Of a stretch of DNA of 64,000 bases, positions 26,341 to 35,612 are shown piece by piece. How positions within the stretch are numbered: position 1 is the first letter of the stretch; each line of letters opens with the position of its first letter. The notes below the pieces were generated by a model. It was not told the origin of the DNA. It worked only from the letters and a program-made list of their open reading frames with translations, and made no database searches. Origin of the DNA: Thalassovita mangrovi. Lineage in GTDB: Bacteria; Pseudomonadota; Alphaproteobacteria; Rhodobacterales; Rhodobacteraceae. The stretch lies in assembly GCF_009857745.1 (NCBI RefSeq), contig NZ_WWEN01000004.1, positions 310,001 to 374,000 of the forward strand. Direction: 5' to 3'. Made by a program: the position numbers and the translations under genes.

Positions 26341-27531
26341 ATGACCGATACGGACAAAACACTCGAAACGATGGTGGCGGGGCGGTCGCGCGGGCTGGCC
26401 CTGTCGGCGATCAAGGAAATGTCGATCCTCAGCTCGAAAGTGCCCGGCGCGGCCTCGCTGGCCTGGGGATTGCCGTCTTTCCCCACCCCCGAACCGATCC
26501 GCGCCGCCGTTGCCCGGGCGCTGGAAAGCGATCCGAAAATCGGCATGTACGCGCTACCCGGCGGCTTGCCGGAATTAACCGAGGCCGCCGCGCGCGAACA
26601 CGAACGCCGCACCGGGCTGCGGGTCGATCCGGATCGCAACGTGATGATCTCGGCGGGCAACATGGAAGGGATGCAGGTGCTGTTCCAGGCGATCCTCGAT
26701 CCCGGCGACGAGGTGATCGTGACCGATCCCGGCTTCGTGTCGCATATCAGCCAGATCCGCTTCAGCGGCGGCGTGCCGGTGTACTGGAAGATGGACGAGG
26801 CCAAGGGCTGGGAACTGGATATCGACAGCCTGCCGGGCCTGATCGGCCCGCGCACCAAGGCCATCGTTCTGGTCAACCCGTCGAACCCCACCGGCGCGAT
26901 CCTGTCCGAGGAAACCCTGCGCGCGGCGGCGACGATTGCCCGCGACCGTGGGCTGCTGATCGTGCTGGACGATCCCTACAGCCCCTTCGTCTATGACGGC
27001 GGCGCCGGGTTCTTCAACCTGGCCTCGGTACCAGAATTCGCCGATCACCTCGCCTATCTCTTCACCTTCTCCAAGGCCTACGCGATGAGCGGCTGGCGCG
27101 CCGCCTATATGGTCGTGCCCGAGGCGCTGCGCGACCAGATCGTCAAGGTGCACGACCTGTCGATGATCTGCACGCCGCGGATCAGCCAGGTGGCGGCCTT
27201 GGCGGCGCTGGAAAACGGGCCGGGGCACATGGACGGGTTCCGCGCCACGCTGGATCGGCGGCGCAAGCTGATCTGCGAAAGGCTCGACAGGGTGGGGCAT
27301 GTGTTCGATTACGTGCGCCCGAAAGGGGCCTATTACGTCTTCCCCCGGCTGCTGCAGGCGCGCGACGACGTGGCCTTCGCCCATGACCTGCTGCGCGAGG
27401 CGCGGGTGACGGTGACGCCGGGCAGCGCCTTCGGTCCCTCGGGGGCGGGGCATGTGCGGATGGCCTATTGCGTCGAGGACGATGTGATCAACCGGGCCTT
27501 CGACCGGATCGAGGCGCAGTTCGGTGCCTGA
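26341..27531 (+). CDS. PLP-dependent aminotransferase class I/II
   Basis: The start is ATG 26341 preceded by GGGGAGGGG, which is preferred over an in-frame codon at 26320. The product has 396 residues of the fold-type I aminotransferase family. Visible motifs are GMYALPGGLPELTEAAA (substrate/cofactor loop), VLVNPSNPTGAILSEE, VLDDPYSPFVYD with the PLP-pyridine Asp, and FTFSKAYAMSGWRAAYMV with the Schiff-base Lys. It resembles AspC/ArAT-type enzymes that exchange amino groups between amino acids and 2-oxo acids. The exact substrate is unknown. It is separate from the protease pair (31 bases) and convergent with the FAH-family gene. Confidence 0.85.
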   Translation: MTDTDKTLETMVAGRSRGLALSAIKEMSILSSKVPGAASLAWGLPSFPTPEPIRAAVARALESDPKIGMYALPGGLPELTEAAAREHERRTGLRVDPDRNVMISAGNMEGMQVLFQAILDPGDEVIVTDPGFVSHISQIRFSGGVPVYWKMDEAKGWELDIDSLPGLIGPRTKAIVLVNPSNPTGAILSEETLRAAATIARDRGLLIVLDDPYSPFVYDGGAGFFNLASVPEFADHLAYLFTFSKAYAMSGWRAAYMVVPEALRDQIVKVHDLSMICTPRISQVAALAALENGPGHMDGFRATLDRRRKLICERLDRVGHVFDYVRPKGAYYVFPRLLQARDDVAFAHDLLREARVTVTPGSAFGPSGAGHVRMAYCVEDDVINRAFDRIEAQFGA

Positions 27532-27533
27532 GC

Positions 27534-27556
27534 CGGGGGCGGTTTTCCCGCCCCCG
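27534..27556. other. GC-rich hairpin between convergent genes
   Basis: CGGGGGCGG (27534-27542) and CCGCCCCCG (27548-27556) form a 9-bp stem with loop TTTTC, between the stops of the aminotransferase (27531) and the FAH gene (27565). It has no T-run outside the stem on either strand. It may still slow RNA polymerase or protect 3' ends. Confidence 0.5.
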
Positions 27557-27564
27557 AAAATGGC

Positions 27565-28407
27565 TTATTCGGCGGCGACGGTTTCCTGCCGCTGGGCGCC
27601 CAGCCCTTCGACTTCCAGTTCCATCACGTCGCCGGGGCGCAGGTAGCGCGGCGGTTTCATCCCCATGCCGACGCCTTCGGGCGTGCCGGTGGCGATGATG
27701 TCGCCCGGGCGCAGTTCCATGAATTGCGACATGTTGGAAATGATCTGCCGCACGGTGAACACCATGTCGGAGGTACTGGAATCCTGCACGGTTTCGCCGT
27801 TCAGCTTCAGGCTCAGCCGCAGCGCTTGCGGATCGGGAACTTCGTCGGCGGTGACCAGATACGGGCCGGTGGGGCCGAAGCTGGGGGCCGATTTACCCTT
27901 GATCCACTGGCCGCCGCGATCCATCTGGTAGCTGCGTTCGGACATGTCGTTGATGGTGCAGTAGCCCGCGACGTAATCCAGCGCGTCTTCTTCGGACACG
28001 TAGCTGGCCGCCTTGCCGATCACCACGCCCAGCTCGACCTCCCAGTCGCTTTTTTCCGATCCGCGCGGGATGATGACCGGGTCGTTGGGGCCGGACAGGG
28101 CCGAGGTCGCCTTGTTGAACAGGATCGGTTCGACCGGCAGGGCCAGCCCGGCCTCGGCCGCGTGCTTGGCGTAGTTCAGACCGATGCAGTAGAAATTCGG
28201 CACATCGGCCAGGCAGGCGCCGATGCGGTCGGGCGTCACCACGGGCAGGCTGTCGATATCGATGGCGCGGATCGCGTCAATGGCGGCCAGCGACACGGCT
28301 TCGCCCGCGAAATCGTCCACCTTGCCGCTGAGGTCGCGGACGTTGCCGTCGGCGTCGATGATGCCCGGTTTTTCCTGGCCCTTGGGGCCGAAGCGCAGAA
28401 GTTTCAT
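27565..28407 (-). CDS. Fumarylacetoacetate hydrolase-family protein
   Basis: A 280-residue protein with FAH-fold signatures: FYCIGLNYAKHAAEAG, then a metal-binding stretch SDWEVELGVVIG with two Glu and one Asp, YCTINDMSERSYQMD and PGDIIATGTPEGVGMGM. Members hydrolyse C-C bonds in 2,4-diketo acids or act as ureidoglycolate lyases, ring-cleavage hydratases or isomerases, using Mg2+ or Mn2+. The substrate is not determinable here. AAGGGAAAA precedes the start. It is the last gene of a minus-strand group with an aminotransferase and hydroxypyruvate isomerase, 20 bases downstream of the former. Confidence 0.88.
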   Translation of the reverse strand: MKLLRFGPKGQEKPGIIDADGNVRDLSGKVDDFAGEAVSLAAIDAIRAIDIDSLPVVTPDRIGACLADVPNFYCIGLNYAKHAAEAGLALPVEPILFNKATSALSGPNDPVIIPRGSEKSDWEVELGVVIGKAASYVSEEDALDYVAGYCTINDMSERSYQMDRGGQWIKGKSAPSFGPTGPYLVTADEVPDPQALRLSLKLNGETVQDSSTSDMVFTVRQIISNMSQFMELRPGDIIATGTPEGVGMGMKPPRYLRPGDVMELEVEGLGAQRQETVAAE

Positions 28408-28427
28408 GTAGATTTTCCCTTGGTTGG

Positions 28428-29600
28428 TCAGAGGATCGCGCGGATGCGGCGGATCGCTTCGAGGATGTTGTCGGTGCTGTTGGCGTAGGAAAAGCGCAGG
28501 TAGCCTTCGCCCCAGGCCCCGAAGGAGGTGCCCGCGACGGTGGCGACGCCCGCTTCTTCGAGGAACCGGTCCTGCGCCTGTTTCGAGGTCATGCCGGTGC
28601 CCTCGATATTGGGGAAGGCATAGAAGGCGCCCGCCGCATCGGCGCAGCGCACGCCGGGCAGGCTGTTGAGTTCGCGCACGATCACCTGTCGGCGTTCGTT
28701 GAACTGGGCGACCATGTCATGCACCGCGTCCTGCGGGCCGGTGAGCGCGGCGATGCCGGCATATTGGGTGGCGGCGTTGACGCAGGAATGATCGTTGATG
28801 CACAGCCGCGTCACCGCGTCCACCATGCTGTCGGGCCAGACCGCGTAACCCAGCCGCCAGCCGGTCATCGCATAGGTCTTCGACCAGCCGTCCAGCATGA
28901 TCAGCCGGTCGCGGATGCCGGGGTAATTGAGCAGCGACACGTGTTCGCGGCCGCCATAGAGCATCTGCGAATAAATCTCATCCGACATCAGTGCGACATG
29001 AGGGTGATCTAGCAACCCTTTGACCAGCTTGTCGATTTCCACCTTCGGTGTGACTCCGCCGGTGGGGTTGGCGGGGCTGTTGATGATGATCAGCCGGGTC
29101 TTGTCGGTGATCTGGCTCAGCACCGCGTCGGCGGAAAAGGCAAAGCCGTGCTTTTCCTCCAGCGCGATCGGAACCGGGGTGGCGCCGGAATACTTGATGA
29201 CGCTTTCATAGATCGGGAAGCCGGGATTGGGATACATGATTTCCACCCCCGGCTGGCCGAACATCAGCACGGCGAAGAACATGGTGGGCTTGCCGCCCGG
29301 CACCACGACGACATTGTCGGGATTGACCTCCGCCCCGTGGCGGCGGTGCAGGTCGGCGGCCACCGCTTCGCGCAGCGCCGGGATGCCGTTGGCGGGCGTG
29401 TACCCGTGATGGCCGTCGCGCAGCGCCTTGATGCCCGCCTCGACGATATGATCGGGGGTGCGGAAATCGGGCTGTCCGATGCCAAGGTTGATGATGTCGC
29501 GCCCTTGGGCTGCCAGCGCCTGGGCACGGGCCAGCACGACAAAGGCGGATTCGGTGCCCAGCCGGGCGATGCTGTCGGCGAATTTCAGGTCGGCTTTCAT
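28428..29600 (-). CDS. PLP-dependent aminotransferase (AspC-like)
   Basis: A 390-residue class I/II aminotransferase. Motifs in order: IINLGIGQPDFRTPDHIVEAG, HGYTPANGIPALREAV, VVVVPGGKPTMFFAVL, IIINSPANPTGGVTPK, LMSDEIYSQMLYGG and LDGWSKTYAMTGWRLGY with the PLP lysine. It probably interconverts an amino acid and a 2-oxo acid. Its start overlaps the stop of the hydroxypyruvate isomerase gene by four bases, so the two are co-translated. A pathway linking hydroxypyruvate/glyoxylate with amino acids is a reasonable inference. Confidence 0.88.
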   Translation of the reverse strand: MKADLKFADSIARLGTESAFVVLARAQALAAQGRDIINLGIGQPDFRTPDHIVEAGIKALRDGHHGYTPANGIPALREAVAADLHRRHGAEVNPDNVVVVPGGKPTMFFAVLMFGQPGVEIMYPNPGFPIYESVIKYSGATPVPIALEEKHGFAFSADAVLSQITDKTRLIIINSPANPTGGVTPKVEIDKLVKGLLDHPHVALMSDEIYSQMLYGGREHVSLLNYPGIRDRLIMLDGWSKTYAMTGWRLGYAVWPDSMVDAVTRLCINDHSCVNAATQYAGIAALTGPQDAVHDMVAQFNERRQVIVRELNSLPGVRCADAAGAFYAFPNIEGTGMTSKQAQDRFLEEAGVATVAGTSFGAWGEGYLRFSYANSTDNILEAIRRIRAIL

Positions 29601-30388
29601 TGGCTCTTGTCCCTGTTGAAGGCGCTCAGCCAGCCCAATCCTTCCTCGGTACTGGCCCCGCGCGGTTTGTATTCGGCCCCGATCGGGCCGGTGAATCCCA
29701 TGTCATGGATCGCCGCGATCAGGTTGGGGTAATGCAGCTCGCCGCCACCCGGTTCGCCGCGGTCGGGCACGGCGGCGATCTGGATATGCCCGATGATGGG
29801 CATGTGGCGGCGCAACCGTTCGGTCAGGTCGCCCTGCATGATCTGGGTATGGTAGCAGTCGAACATCAGTTTCAGGTTGTCGCGCGCCAGGTTGTCGATC
29901 AGCGCCGCGGCCGGTTCAACCAGCGACAGGTGGTACCCGGGCACGTCGCGCTGGTTGATCGGTTCGATCAGCACGTTCATGCCCTGCGCCGCTGCAACGT
30001 CGCAGGCGAAGGACAGGTTTTCGCGATAAGTGGCCTCGGCCTCAGCGCCGCCATTGGTCTTGCCCGCCATGACATGGACGTTCAAAGCGCCGATCTCCGC
30101 CCCATAGGCGACGGCCTGATCGATCGCCGCGCGTGCTTGCGTTTCGCGGCCGGGCAGGGCGGCCAGGCCGAAATCGCCCGCCGACAGGTCGCCGGGCACC
30201 GTGTTCAGCCCCAGCATCGTCAGCCCGGTCTCGGCCAGCGCCGCCTTCACCTCGTGGCTCGGCGTGTCATAGGGGTAATGGCATTCGACCGCCCCGAATC
30301 CGGCTTCGGCCGCGGCATGGATGCGCGCGACAAGCGGGCGGTCGGGGAACAGGAATCCCAGATTCGCGGAAAAGATCGTCCTCCTCAT
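29597..30388 (-). CDS. hyi: Hydroxypyruvate isomerase-family TIM-barrel protein
   Basis: The start is ATG 30388, giving 263 residues. Longer in-frame extensions fall inside the LysR gene. The xylose-isomerase-like TIM barrel begins MRRTIFSANLGFLFPDRP. Metal/substrate residues are visible in NVLIEPINQRDVPGYHLS, KLMFDCYHTQIMQGD, GHIQIAAVPDRGEPG and GPIGAEYKPRG, the canonical Hyi/OtnI pattern (EC 5.3.1.22 or a related 2-oxo-tetronate isomerase). The stop overlaps the aminotransferase start. A LysR gene lies 73 bases upstream on the same strand. Confidence 0.85.
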   Translation of the reverse strand: MRRTIFSANLGFLFPDRPLVARIHAAAEAGFGAVECHYPYDTPSHEVKAALAETGLTMLGLNTVPGDLSAGDFGLAALPGRETQARAAIDQAVAYGAEIGALNVHVMAGKTNGGAEAEATYRENLSFACDVAAAQGMNVLIEPINQRDVPGYHLSLVEPAAALIDNLARDNLKLMFDCYHTQIMQGDLTERLRRHMPIIGHIQIAAVPDRGEPGGGELHYPNLIAAIHDMGFTGPIGAEYKPRGASTEEGLGWLSAFNRDKSQ

Positions 30389-30461
30389 GCGCGAGGCATA
30401 GCAAGGGAAGGCGGGGACGCGCCAGCCCCATCGCTGGACACGGCGTCGCGGGGGTGGGGGA

Positions 30462-31373
30462 TCATTCCGCCTGACCCAGCGTGTCGATGGCGATCTGCTG
30501 CAGCCACGCAAAGGCCGGGTCGCTTTCCGCCCGCTGGTGCCAGACCAGTTTGATCGAGGCGTTCTGCGCCGCGATGTCCACCGGCAACAGCCGCGCCTGT
30601 CCGGTTTCCTGCAACAGATCGCCATATTGGCTGGGCACGATGGCAACCAGCGGCTGGGCATCCAACAGCAGCGGCAGGGCACCGAAATTGCCCAGTTGCA
30701 GCGCCACGTTTTCCGCCAGCCCGGTACGGGACAGCACATCGCCCAGATCGGTGGCATAGGTCGCCGCGGGGGCGGTGATGATCAACCGTTCCCTGCGCAG
30801 ATCCGCCAGCGTCTGCGGCTGGCCTTGATATCCCGGCCCGGCGATGGCGACGTAGCTGTCCTGGAACAGCGGCAGTGCGCGGATACGCCGGTCGGTCGTG
30901 TCGATCATGCCGATGGCAAGCTCCACCCGGCCGCGCTCCAAGGCTTCGGGCAGATCGGCTGCTGGCACAGGGGCGTTGTGCAGCCGTACATCGGGGGCCT
31001 CTGCAAAGACCCGTTCGACCAGCCGGGGCAGGAACACCACTTCGCCCAGCCCCGACAGCGACAGCCGGAAGGTTCGCTTGCTATGGGCGGGATCGAACCG
31101 GGTCTGGTGGCCCAAAGTGCCGAAGATGCCGTCCAGATGCCGGGTGATGTCGGGAAGCACGGTTTCCGCGAAGGGGGTGGGCACCATGCCGTTTCCGGTA
31201 CGGATGAACAGCGGGTCACCGATGGCCTGCCGCAGCCGCGCCAATGCGTTCGACGCGGCGGGCTGGCTCAGCCCCAGCTGCGCGCCGGCCTGCGATACCG
31301 ATCCGGTCTGCGACAGGGCCACGAACATCTTCAGCAGGTTCAGGTCCAGCTGGGACATGTTTATTCGATTCAT
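30462..31373 (-). CDS. LysR-family transcriptional regulator
   Basis: A 303-residue LTTR. The N-terminal winged helix-turn-helix is LLKMFVALSQTGSVSQAGAQ then GLSQPAASNALARLRQ (residues about 11-50), followed by GDPLFIRTGNGMVPTPFA. The C-terminal effector domain shows FRLSLSGLGEVVFLPRLVE and ERGRVELAIGM. The start at 31373 was taken, and an in-frame ATG at 31358 is possible. It is divergent from iorA, the usual arrangement for a regulator of the adjacent operon, and may respond to an aromatic or 2-oxo acid. Confidence 0.88.
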   Translation of the reverse strand: MNRINMSQLDLNLLKMFVALSQTGSVSQAGAQLGLSQPAASNALARLRQAIGDPLFIRTGNGMVPTPFAETVLPDITRHLDGIFGTLGHQTRFDPAHSKRTFRLSLSGLGEVVFLPRLVERVFAEAPDVRLHNAPVPAADLPEALERGRVELAIGMIDTTDRRIRALPLFQDSYVAIAGPGYQGQPQTLADLRRERLIITAPAATYATDLGDVLSRTGLAENVALQLGNFGALPLLLDAQPLVAIVPSQYGDLLQETGQARLLPVDIAAQNASIKLVWHQRAESDPAFAWLQQIAIDTLGQAE

Positions 31374-31428
31374 GAATGACCACTATTCCCACAATCAGTT
31401 TGACTTGAATTTACCCCACGCGCAATTT
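31368..31428. promoter_or_regulatory. Divergent lysR/iorA control region
   Basis: A perfect palindrome ATTCATGAAT (31368-31377) overlaps the LysR start codon and fits the T-N11-A dyad style of LysR boxes. A TTGACT hexamer at 31400-31405 could be the -35 box for iorA, but the -10 region (31423-31428, CAATTT) is poor. The assignment is tentative. Confidence 0.35.
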
Positions 31429-31477
31429 GCCCGCAACGTATTGGGGCCCGTATTGCATTGGGGGGATGTGTCCGGGG

Positions 31478-33619
31478 ATGGAAGTATCGTTTGCCAAGGA
31501 AATCGAGAAGCTGAAGCTGGGAGAGGGCGAGGTTTTCCACGGCGAGGGCATTCTGGCGGTCACCAAGGCTTTGCTGCAATCGGGGGTGTCCTATATCGGC
31601 GGCTACCAGGGCGCGCCGGTGTCGCATCTGCTTGACGTGATGGTGCAGGCCGCGCCGCAGCTCGACGATCTGGGCATCCATGTGGAATCCTGCACGAATG
31701 AGGCTTCGGCCGCTGCGATGCTGGGGGCCTCGATCATGTACCCGGTGCGCGGTGCGGTGACGTGGAAATCCATCGTAGGGACGAATGTGGCGGCCGATGC
31801 CCTGTCGAACCTCGCCTCTCCGGGGGTGATGGGCGGTGCGCTGATCGTGCTGGGGGAGGATTACGGCGAAGGCGCCTCGGTCATCCAGGAACGCAGCCAC
31901 GCCTATGCGATGAAATCCACCCTGTGGCTGATGGACCCGCGCCCGAACCTGCCCAGTATCGTCAATTGCGTGGAAAGGGCGTTCGAACTGTCCGAGGCGT
32001 CCAATACCCCGGTGATGATGGAATTGCGCATCCGCGCCTGTCACGTACAGGGGAGCTTCGAAGCGAAGGACAACGTCAAGCCCGCCATCTCGATGAAGCA
32101 ACTGACTGGCGCTGCGCCGCACAATTACGAACAACTGGCCCATCCGCCGGTCACCTTCGGGCATGAGCGCAAGAAGAGCGGCGAAAGGATGGATGCCGCC
32201 CGTGCCTATATCACCGAACACGGGCTGAACGAGGTTTTCGAAGGATCGCAGGGCGAGGTCGGGCTGATCGTGCAGGGGGGGCTGTACAATGCGCTGATCC
32301 GGGCGCTGGGGGAACTGGGGCTGGCCGATGCGTCGGGGAATTGCGATCTGCCGATCATGGCGCTGAATGTCGTCTACCCGCTGGTGCCGGATGAAATCCT
32401 GTCCTTCACCAAGGGAAAGCGCGCGGTGCTGGTGCTGGAGGAAGGCCAGCCCGAATATATAGAGAACGAGATAGGCACCATCCTGCGCCGCGCTGGGTCC
32501 AAGGTCACGCTGGCGGGCAAGGACGTGTTGCCGATGGCGGGGGAATATACCTCCGAGGTGATCGGGACGGGGGTAGGGACCTTCCTGCGCCAGCACCTGC
32601 CCAAGATCGGTAACCAGCTGGGCGACGAAAGCTACGCGTCGGAGATCGAGGCGTTGCGCGAAGAAGCCAAGGCGCTACTGGTGGAACCCGTACCGCCGCG
32701 CCCGCCCGGCTTCTGCACCGGATGCCCCGAACGGCCCTTCTTCGCCGCGCTGAAGCTGACCCAGCAGGAAATCGGCCCGGTGCACTATTCCGCCGATATC
32801 GGCTGTCACGCATTTGCCACCTTCGCGCCGTTCAATTTCGGCAACTCGATCCTCGGCTACGGGATGAGCCTTGCCTCGAACGCCTCGGTCGCCAGTTTCC
32901 AGCAGCAACGTCCGATCGCCGTCATGGGGGATGGCGGCTTCTGGCATAACGGGCTGCTGTCGGGGGTGACGTCACGGTTGCTCAACGGGGGTGACGGTAT
33001 CCTGGTGATCATGAAGAACGGCTATACCTCGGCCACCGGCACGCAGGAGGTGATATCCTCACCCGATACCGCGCTGAAGCTGGAAGCGGCGGAGAAAAGC
33101 GCGACCCATGGCGAAACCACCATCGAGGACGCGCTGACAGGCGTCGGTGTCAAATGGTTGCGCACGGTGCACACCTACAAGGTGGCCGAGATGCGCGATA
33201 CTTTGCGCGAGGCGTTCAAGACCCCGTTCAACGGGCTGAAGGTCATCGTCGCCGAGGGGGAATGCCAGCTGGAACGGCAACGCCGCATCAAACCGATCCG
33301 GGCAAAGGCGCTGAAGGCGGGGGAAAGGGTGCAGCGGACACGTTTCGGCGTCGATGAGGACACCTGTACCGGGGATCATTCCTGCATCCGCCTGTCGGGC
33401 TGCCCGACCCTGACCATCAAGACCGCCACCGATCCGCTGAAGACCGACCCGGTGGCGCATGTGAACAACGGCTGTGTCGGCTGCGGGCTGTGCGGAGAGG
33501 TATCTCATGCCGCCACGCTGTGCCCGTCCTTCTGGCGCGCCGACATCGTGACCAATCCGGGCCTGTGGGATCGTGCCCGCGCGGCGCTGCGCGGGATGCT
33601 GACGGGGGTAAGGGCATGA
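31478..33619 (+). CDS. iorA: Indolepyruvate ferredoxin oxidoreductase, alpha subunit (TPP- and Fe-S-binding)
   Basis: The start is ATG 31478 (MEVSFAKEIEKLKLGEGEVF), giving 713 residues. It matches the usual beginning of this family better than ATG 31466. The N-terminal pyruvate-oxidoreductase-type domain contains GVSYIGGYQGAPVSHLLDV. A TPP-binding region follows (CTGCPERPFFAALKL, ADIGCHAFATFAPFNFG, VMGDGGFWHNGLLS, IMKNGYTSATGTQ). The C-terminus has two 4Fe-4S-like cysteine groups (CTGDHSCIRLSGCP and CVGCGLCGEVSHAATLCPSF). It oxidatively decarboxylates aryl 2-oxo acids to acyl-CoA with ferredoxin as acceptor, in the cytosol. The stop overlaps iorB (ATGA). Confidence 0.88.
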   Translation: MEVSFAKEIEKLKLGEGEVFHGEGILAVTKALLQSGVSYIGGYQGAPVSHLLDVMVQAAPQLDDLGIHVESCTNEASAAAMLGASIMYPVRGAVTWKSIVGTNVAADALSNLASPGVMGGALIVLGEDYGEGASVIQERSHAYAMKSTLWLMDPRPNLPSIVNCVERAFELSEASNTPVMMELRIRACHVQGSFEAKDNVKPAISMKQLTGAAPHNYEQLAHPPVTFGHERKKSGERMDAARAYITEHGLNEVFEGSQGEVGLIVQGGLYNALIRALGELGLADASGNCDLPIMALNVVYPLVPDEILSFTKGKRAVLVLEEGQPEYIENEIGTILRRAGSKVTLAGKDVLPMAGEYTSEVIGTGVGTFLRQHLPKIGNQLGDESYASEIEALREEAKALLVEPVPPRPPGFCTGCPERPFFAALKLTQQEIGPVHYSADIGCHAFATFAPFNFGNSILGYGMSLASNASVASFQQQRPIAVMGDGGFWHNGLLSGVTSRLLNGGDGILVIMKNGYTSATGTQEVISSPDTALKLEAAEKSATHGETTIEDALTGVGVKWLRTVHTYKVAEMRDTLREAFKTPFNGLKVIVAEGECQLERQRRIKPIRAKALKAGERVQRTRFGVDEDTCTGDHSCIRLSGCPTLTIKTATDPLKTDPVAHVNNGCVGCGLCGEVSHAATLCPSFWRADIVTNPGLWDRARAALRGMLTGVRA

Positions 33620-35118
33620 CCGATCAGACCCCATTTCGATTGCTGCTGGCCGCGCTGGGGGGCGAGGGCGGCGGCGTGTTGATGAACTGGATCGTCGAGG
33701 CCGCGCGCGGGGCGGGGTATCAGGTGCAGGCCACTTCCGTTCCCGGGGTGGCGCAGCGCACCGGATCTACCAGCTATTACATCGAAATCGCGCCCAAGGA
33801 CGCGCCGCAGGCGGTGCTGAGCCTTGTCCCGATGCCCGGACGGGTCGACGCCGTGGTCTGTTCCGAACTGGTCGAGGCGGCACGGGTGATGGCGGCGGGG
33901 TTCGTGTCGCCCAAGCTCACCACGCTGATTTCATCGACCGCGCGGTTTTATTCGACCGCCGAAAAGATCGCCATGGGCGACGGCCGCTACAACGAAGATA
34001 ACGTGCGCAAGGCGGCACAGGCGATGGCGCGCGACAGCTACCTTTTCGACCTCGGGGCGCTGGCCACGGAAAACGGCACCTTCGTCAGCGCCACCATGTA
34101 TGGCGCGCTCTGCGGCAGCGGGGTGTTGCCCTGGGACCTGTCGCATGCGCGGTCGGTGCTGGGCGATGCCCGGTCCGAGGCCGGGTTCGACGCGGCGGTG
34201 GCGGAGATCGTGGCGCTGAAGGACGGGGCAGGGGATGCGGAACCCGAACCCGCCCCGGTCACCGCGCCGCAGCCCGATCTGGCCGAACTGCCCGAGGGCC
34301 TGCGCACGGTGATCGGCCACGGCATCGACCGTCTGCGCGATTATCAGGATGCGGCCTATGCCGACACCTTCCTTGAGCGCGCGAAGAGGCTGATCCAAGC
34401 CGCGGACCTGTCCGATCACCGCGCGGTTCATGCGCTGACCGAGGCCTGCCGCCGTCTGGCGCTGTGGATGGCTTACGAGGATGTGGCGCGGGTGGCTGAT
34501 CTGAAAACCCGTCCCGAGCGGTTCGAGCGCATCCGCGACGAGGTTCAGTTGCAGCCCGGGCAGGTCCTGACCGTCACCGAATATCTCAAACCCCGGGCCG
34601 AGGAGATCGCCGACATCCTGCCCGCGCCCCTGGGCCGCCGCATCATGGCCCGTGTCGCGCGCGGCAAGGGCCTGCCGCTGCTGGGGCGGGGGATCTACGT
34701 GCGCTCGAACGGCGTCGCCGGATACTGGATGCTGCGGGCGATGGCGGGGCTGAAACGCCTGCGCCGCCGGTCCTACCGCTTCGCGCTGGAACAGCAGGCG
34801 ATCGAGGACTGGCTGGGCGTGATGCAGGCCGCGCTGGCGCGTTCGCCCGACTTCGCCATGGGGCTGGCCGAACTGCCGCGCGTGCTGAAGGGCTATTCCG
34901 ATACGCTTCAGCGCGGTAAGTTCGCCTATGGGAGGATCATGGACAATATCGTGCGCCCGGCCATCGCCGCGGGGCGCGAGGCCGAAGAGGCACGCCGGTT
35001 GCGTGACGCCATCGGCGCAGCGCTGGCCGATGACAGCCACGAAAAACTCGATGCCGTGCTGGCGGGCGACAGCCCCGCGCCCGGCATCCCCAATCTGAAA
35101 CGGGTGGAAAATGCCTGA
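33616..35118 (+). CDS. iorB: Indolepyruvate ferredoxin oxidoreductase, beta subunit with C-terminal DUF6537-like region
   Basis: The start is ATG 33616, overlapping the iorA stop, and gives 500 residues. The N-terminal 190 residues form the gamma/beta-type POR domain: LAALGGEGGGVLMNWIVEAA, GYQVQATSVPGVAQRTGSTS, and VCSELVEAARVMAAGFVSPK. A roughly 300-residue C-terminal extension, as in DUF6537-bearing IorB proteins, is helical and basic (YEDVARVADLKTRPERFERI, RRRSYRFALEQQAIEDWL). It completes the IorAB complex. It overlaps the thioesterase gene by eight bases. Confidence 0.88.
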   Translation: MTDQTPFRLLLAALGGEGGGVLMNWIVEAARGAGYQVQATSVPGVAQRTGSTSYYIEIAPKDAPQAVLSLVPMPGRVDAVVCSELVEAARVMAAGFVSPKLTTLISSTARFYSTAEKIAMGDGRYNEDNVRKAAQAMARDSYLFDLGALATENGTFVSATMYGALCGSGVLPWDLSHARSVLGDARSEAGFDAAVAEIVALKDGAGDAEPEPAPVTAPQPDLAELPEGLRTVIGHGIDRLRDYQDAAYADTFLERAKRLIQAADLSDHRAVHALTEACRRLALWMAYEDVARVADLKTRPERFERIRDEVQLQPGQVLTVTEYLKPRAEEIADILPAPLGRRIMARVARGKGLPLLGRGIYVRSNGVAGYWMLRAMAGLKRLRRRSYRFALEQQAIEDWLGVMQAALARSPDFAMGLAELPRVLKGYSDTLQRGKFAYGRIMDNIVRPAIAAGREAEEARRLRDAIGAALADDSHEKLDAVLAGDSPAPGIPNLKRVENA

Positions 35119-35545
35119 GATGTTCACCAGCCGACGGACGGTCACCATTGAATGGGGCGATTGCGACCCCGCCGATATCGTTTTCTACCCCAATTACTTC
35201 CGCTGGTTTGACGCCTCCACCGCGCATCATTTCAAGGCCGCCGGCCTGCCCAAGCCGGAACTGATCCGGCGCTATGGCGTGGTCGGCTTCCCGATGGTCG
35301 ACACCAGCGCGAAATTCCACCGGCCGTCGCGCCATGGCGACGAGGTGGTGATCGAAACCACGATCACCCGGTTCGGGTCGTCCAGTTTCGACGTCGAACA
35401 CCGGCTGCTGCGCGACGGCAAGCTGTGCGTGGAAGGATTTGAGAAAAGAGTCCTGGTCAAAAGGACCGAAGACGGGGAGGGCATAACGTCCTGCCCCGTG
35501 CCCGACGAGGTGAAAGAGCGGTTTTACACGACCGGCACCGGGTGA
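35111..35545 (+). CDS. 4-hydroxybenzoyl-CoA thioesterase-type acyl-CoA thioesterase
   Basis: A 144-residue hotdog-fold protein. The active-site segment EWGDCDPADIVFYPNYFRWFD (about residues 14-34) carries the catalytic Asp of the 4HBT family. KFHRPSRHGDEVVIET matches the strand following it. It probably hydrolyses an aryl- or aryloxy-acyl-CoA. Its start lies inside the end of iorB, so arylacetyl-CoA made by IorAB is a natural candidate substrate (inference). Confidence 0.85.
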   Translation: MPEMFTSRRTVTIEWGDCDPADIVFYPNYFRWFDASTAHHFKAAGLPKPELIRRYGVVGFPMVDTSAKFHRPSRHGDEVVIETTITRFGSSSFDVEHRLLRDGKLCVEGFEKRVLVKRTEDGEGITSCPVPDEVKERFYTTGTG

Positions 35546-35612
35546 GGACAGAACACAAATCGGCCACCCGGGTCGTCAAGCACGACATCAGACTGTCAAA
35601 GGGAGGAGACAG

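Noticed and set aside
27534-27556. Rho-independent terminator between convergent genes
   Set aside because: No T-run follows the stem on either strand, so it was listed only as a hairpin.
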